From the NCBI GenBank assembly GCA_009777845.1, contig WRLD01000027.1, positions 1 to 41,531 of the forward strand: 41,531 bases of DNA, given 5' to 3'. Shown one piece after another: positions 41,405-41,531 of the stretch (the stretch's first letter is position 1; every line of letters begins with the position of its first letter). This stretch comes from Defluviitaleaceae bacterium (lineage in GTDB: Bacteria > Bacillota > Clostridia > Lachnospirales > WQUN01). The translations under genes and the position numbers were made by a program. Under the pieces are notes generated by a model. The model had not been told where the DNA came from, made no database searches, and was given only the letters and a program-made list of their open reading frames with translations.

Positions 41405-41531
41405 AGAGCCTGTTTAATATCTCGCTTTCGACAGATTTTCGAGCAAATTTTTTGTTAGGCGAGGAGGCGCAACCGCCGCATAACGGAGAGATTACGCAAG
41501 GTTGCGCCGACGAAGCATAACGGAAAATTTG
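41405..41531. repeat. MITE-like element B, copy 2 (cut by window end)
   Basis: The same AGAGCCTGTTTAATAT terminus followed by CGCTTTCGACAGATTTTCG, then GGAGGCGCAACCGCCGCATA and so on, matching the reverse complement of copy 1 almost base for base. It is in inverted orientation relative to 40324-40488, so the regulator pair is flanked by inverted copies. The right terminus lies outside the window. Confidence 0.92.

Overview
The window looks like a chromosomal segment of an uncultured or poorly known member of the Bacillota, most likely class Clostridia. Support comes from an SLH-domain surface protein, a class B sortase, a YvyF-type flagellar protein, the ylxM-ffh-rpsP-khpA block, AGGAGG-type ribosome binding sites and TTGACA/TATAAT promoters. 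No rRNA, tRNA, transposase, integrase, phage gene or CRISPR array was seen.

Layout. 1-5345: a CAAG microsatellite, palindromic repeats, one large SLH surface protein and an orphan RelB-like antitoxin. 5346-9212: a zinc-finger/TM2-like membrane protein, an AI-2E-family permease, a membrane protein combining a degenerate MPN domain with LysM, and a small histidine kinase. 9225-14930: rpmG-secE-nusG-rplK-rplA, followed directly by a giant hybrid histidine kinase where rplJ-rplL would be expected. 14905-25126 (minus strand): a flagellar block reading FliK-like protein, four small ORFs (two antitoxin-like), flagellin, FliS-like chaperone, trpS, YvyF-like protein, a 675-residue coiled coil and a VanZ-like protein. 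25267-28499: a repeat cluster, a class B sortase and a duplicated pair of unknown membrane-anchored proteins separated by a MITE/tandem-repeat thicket. 28546-30860 (minus): ylxM-ffh-rpsP-khpA. 30936-40324 (plus): a complete aromatic amino-acid operon (DAHP synthase, tyrA, aroB, aroA, aroC, pheA, an aroE-aroK fusion, aroQ) plus an acetyltransferase, interrupted between aroB and aroA by a 0.6 kb repeat region. 40324-41531: an Hpt protein and a CheY-like regulator between two inverted copies of a second MITE.

The aro operon covers the shikimate pathway to chorismate and both prephenate branches, so the cell can probably make phenylpyruvate and 4-hydroxyphenylpyruvate from erythrose-4-phosphate and PEP.

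The most unusual signal is a small palindromic element (about 55-95 bp) present three times. Two copies sit inside coding sequences (the VanZ-like gene and aroA) and are read there in the same frame, giving related inserted peptides. The third abuts the flagellin stop codon. This resembles the protein-invading palindromic elements of Rickettsia. Two MITE-like families (about 112 bp and 165 bp), with tandem arrays of a 15-bp unit beside the first, make this a heavily repeat-colonised genome.
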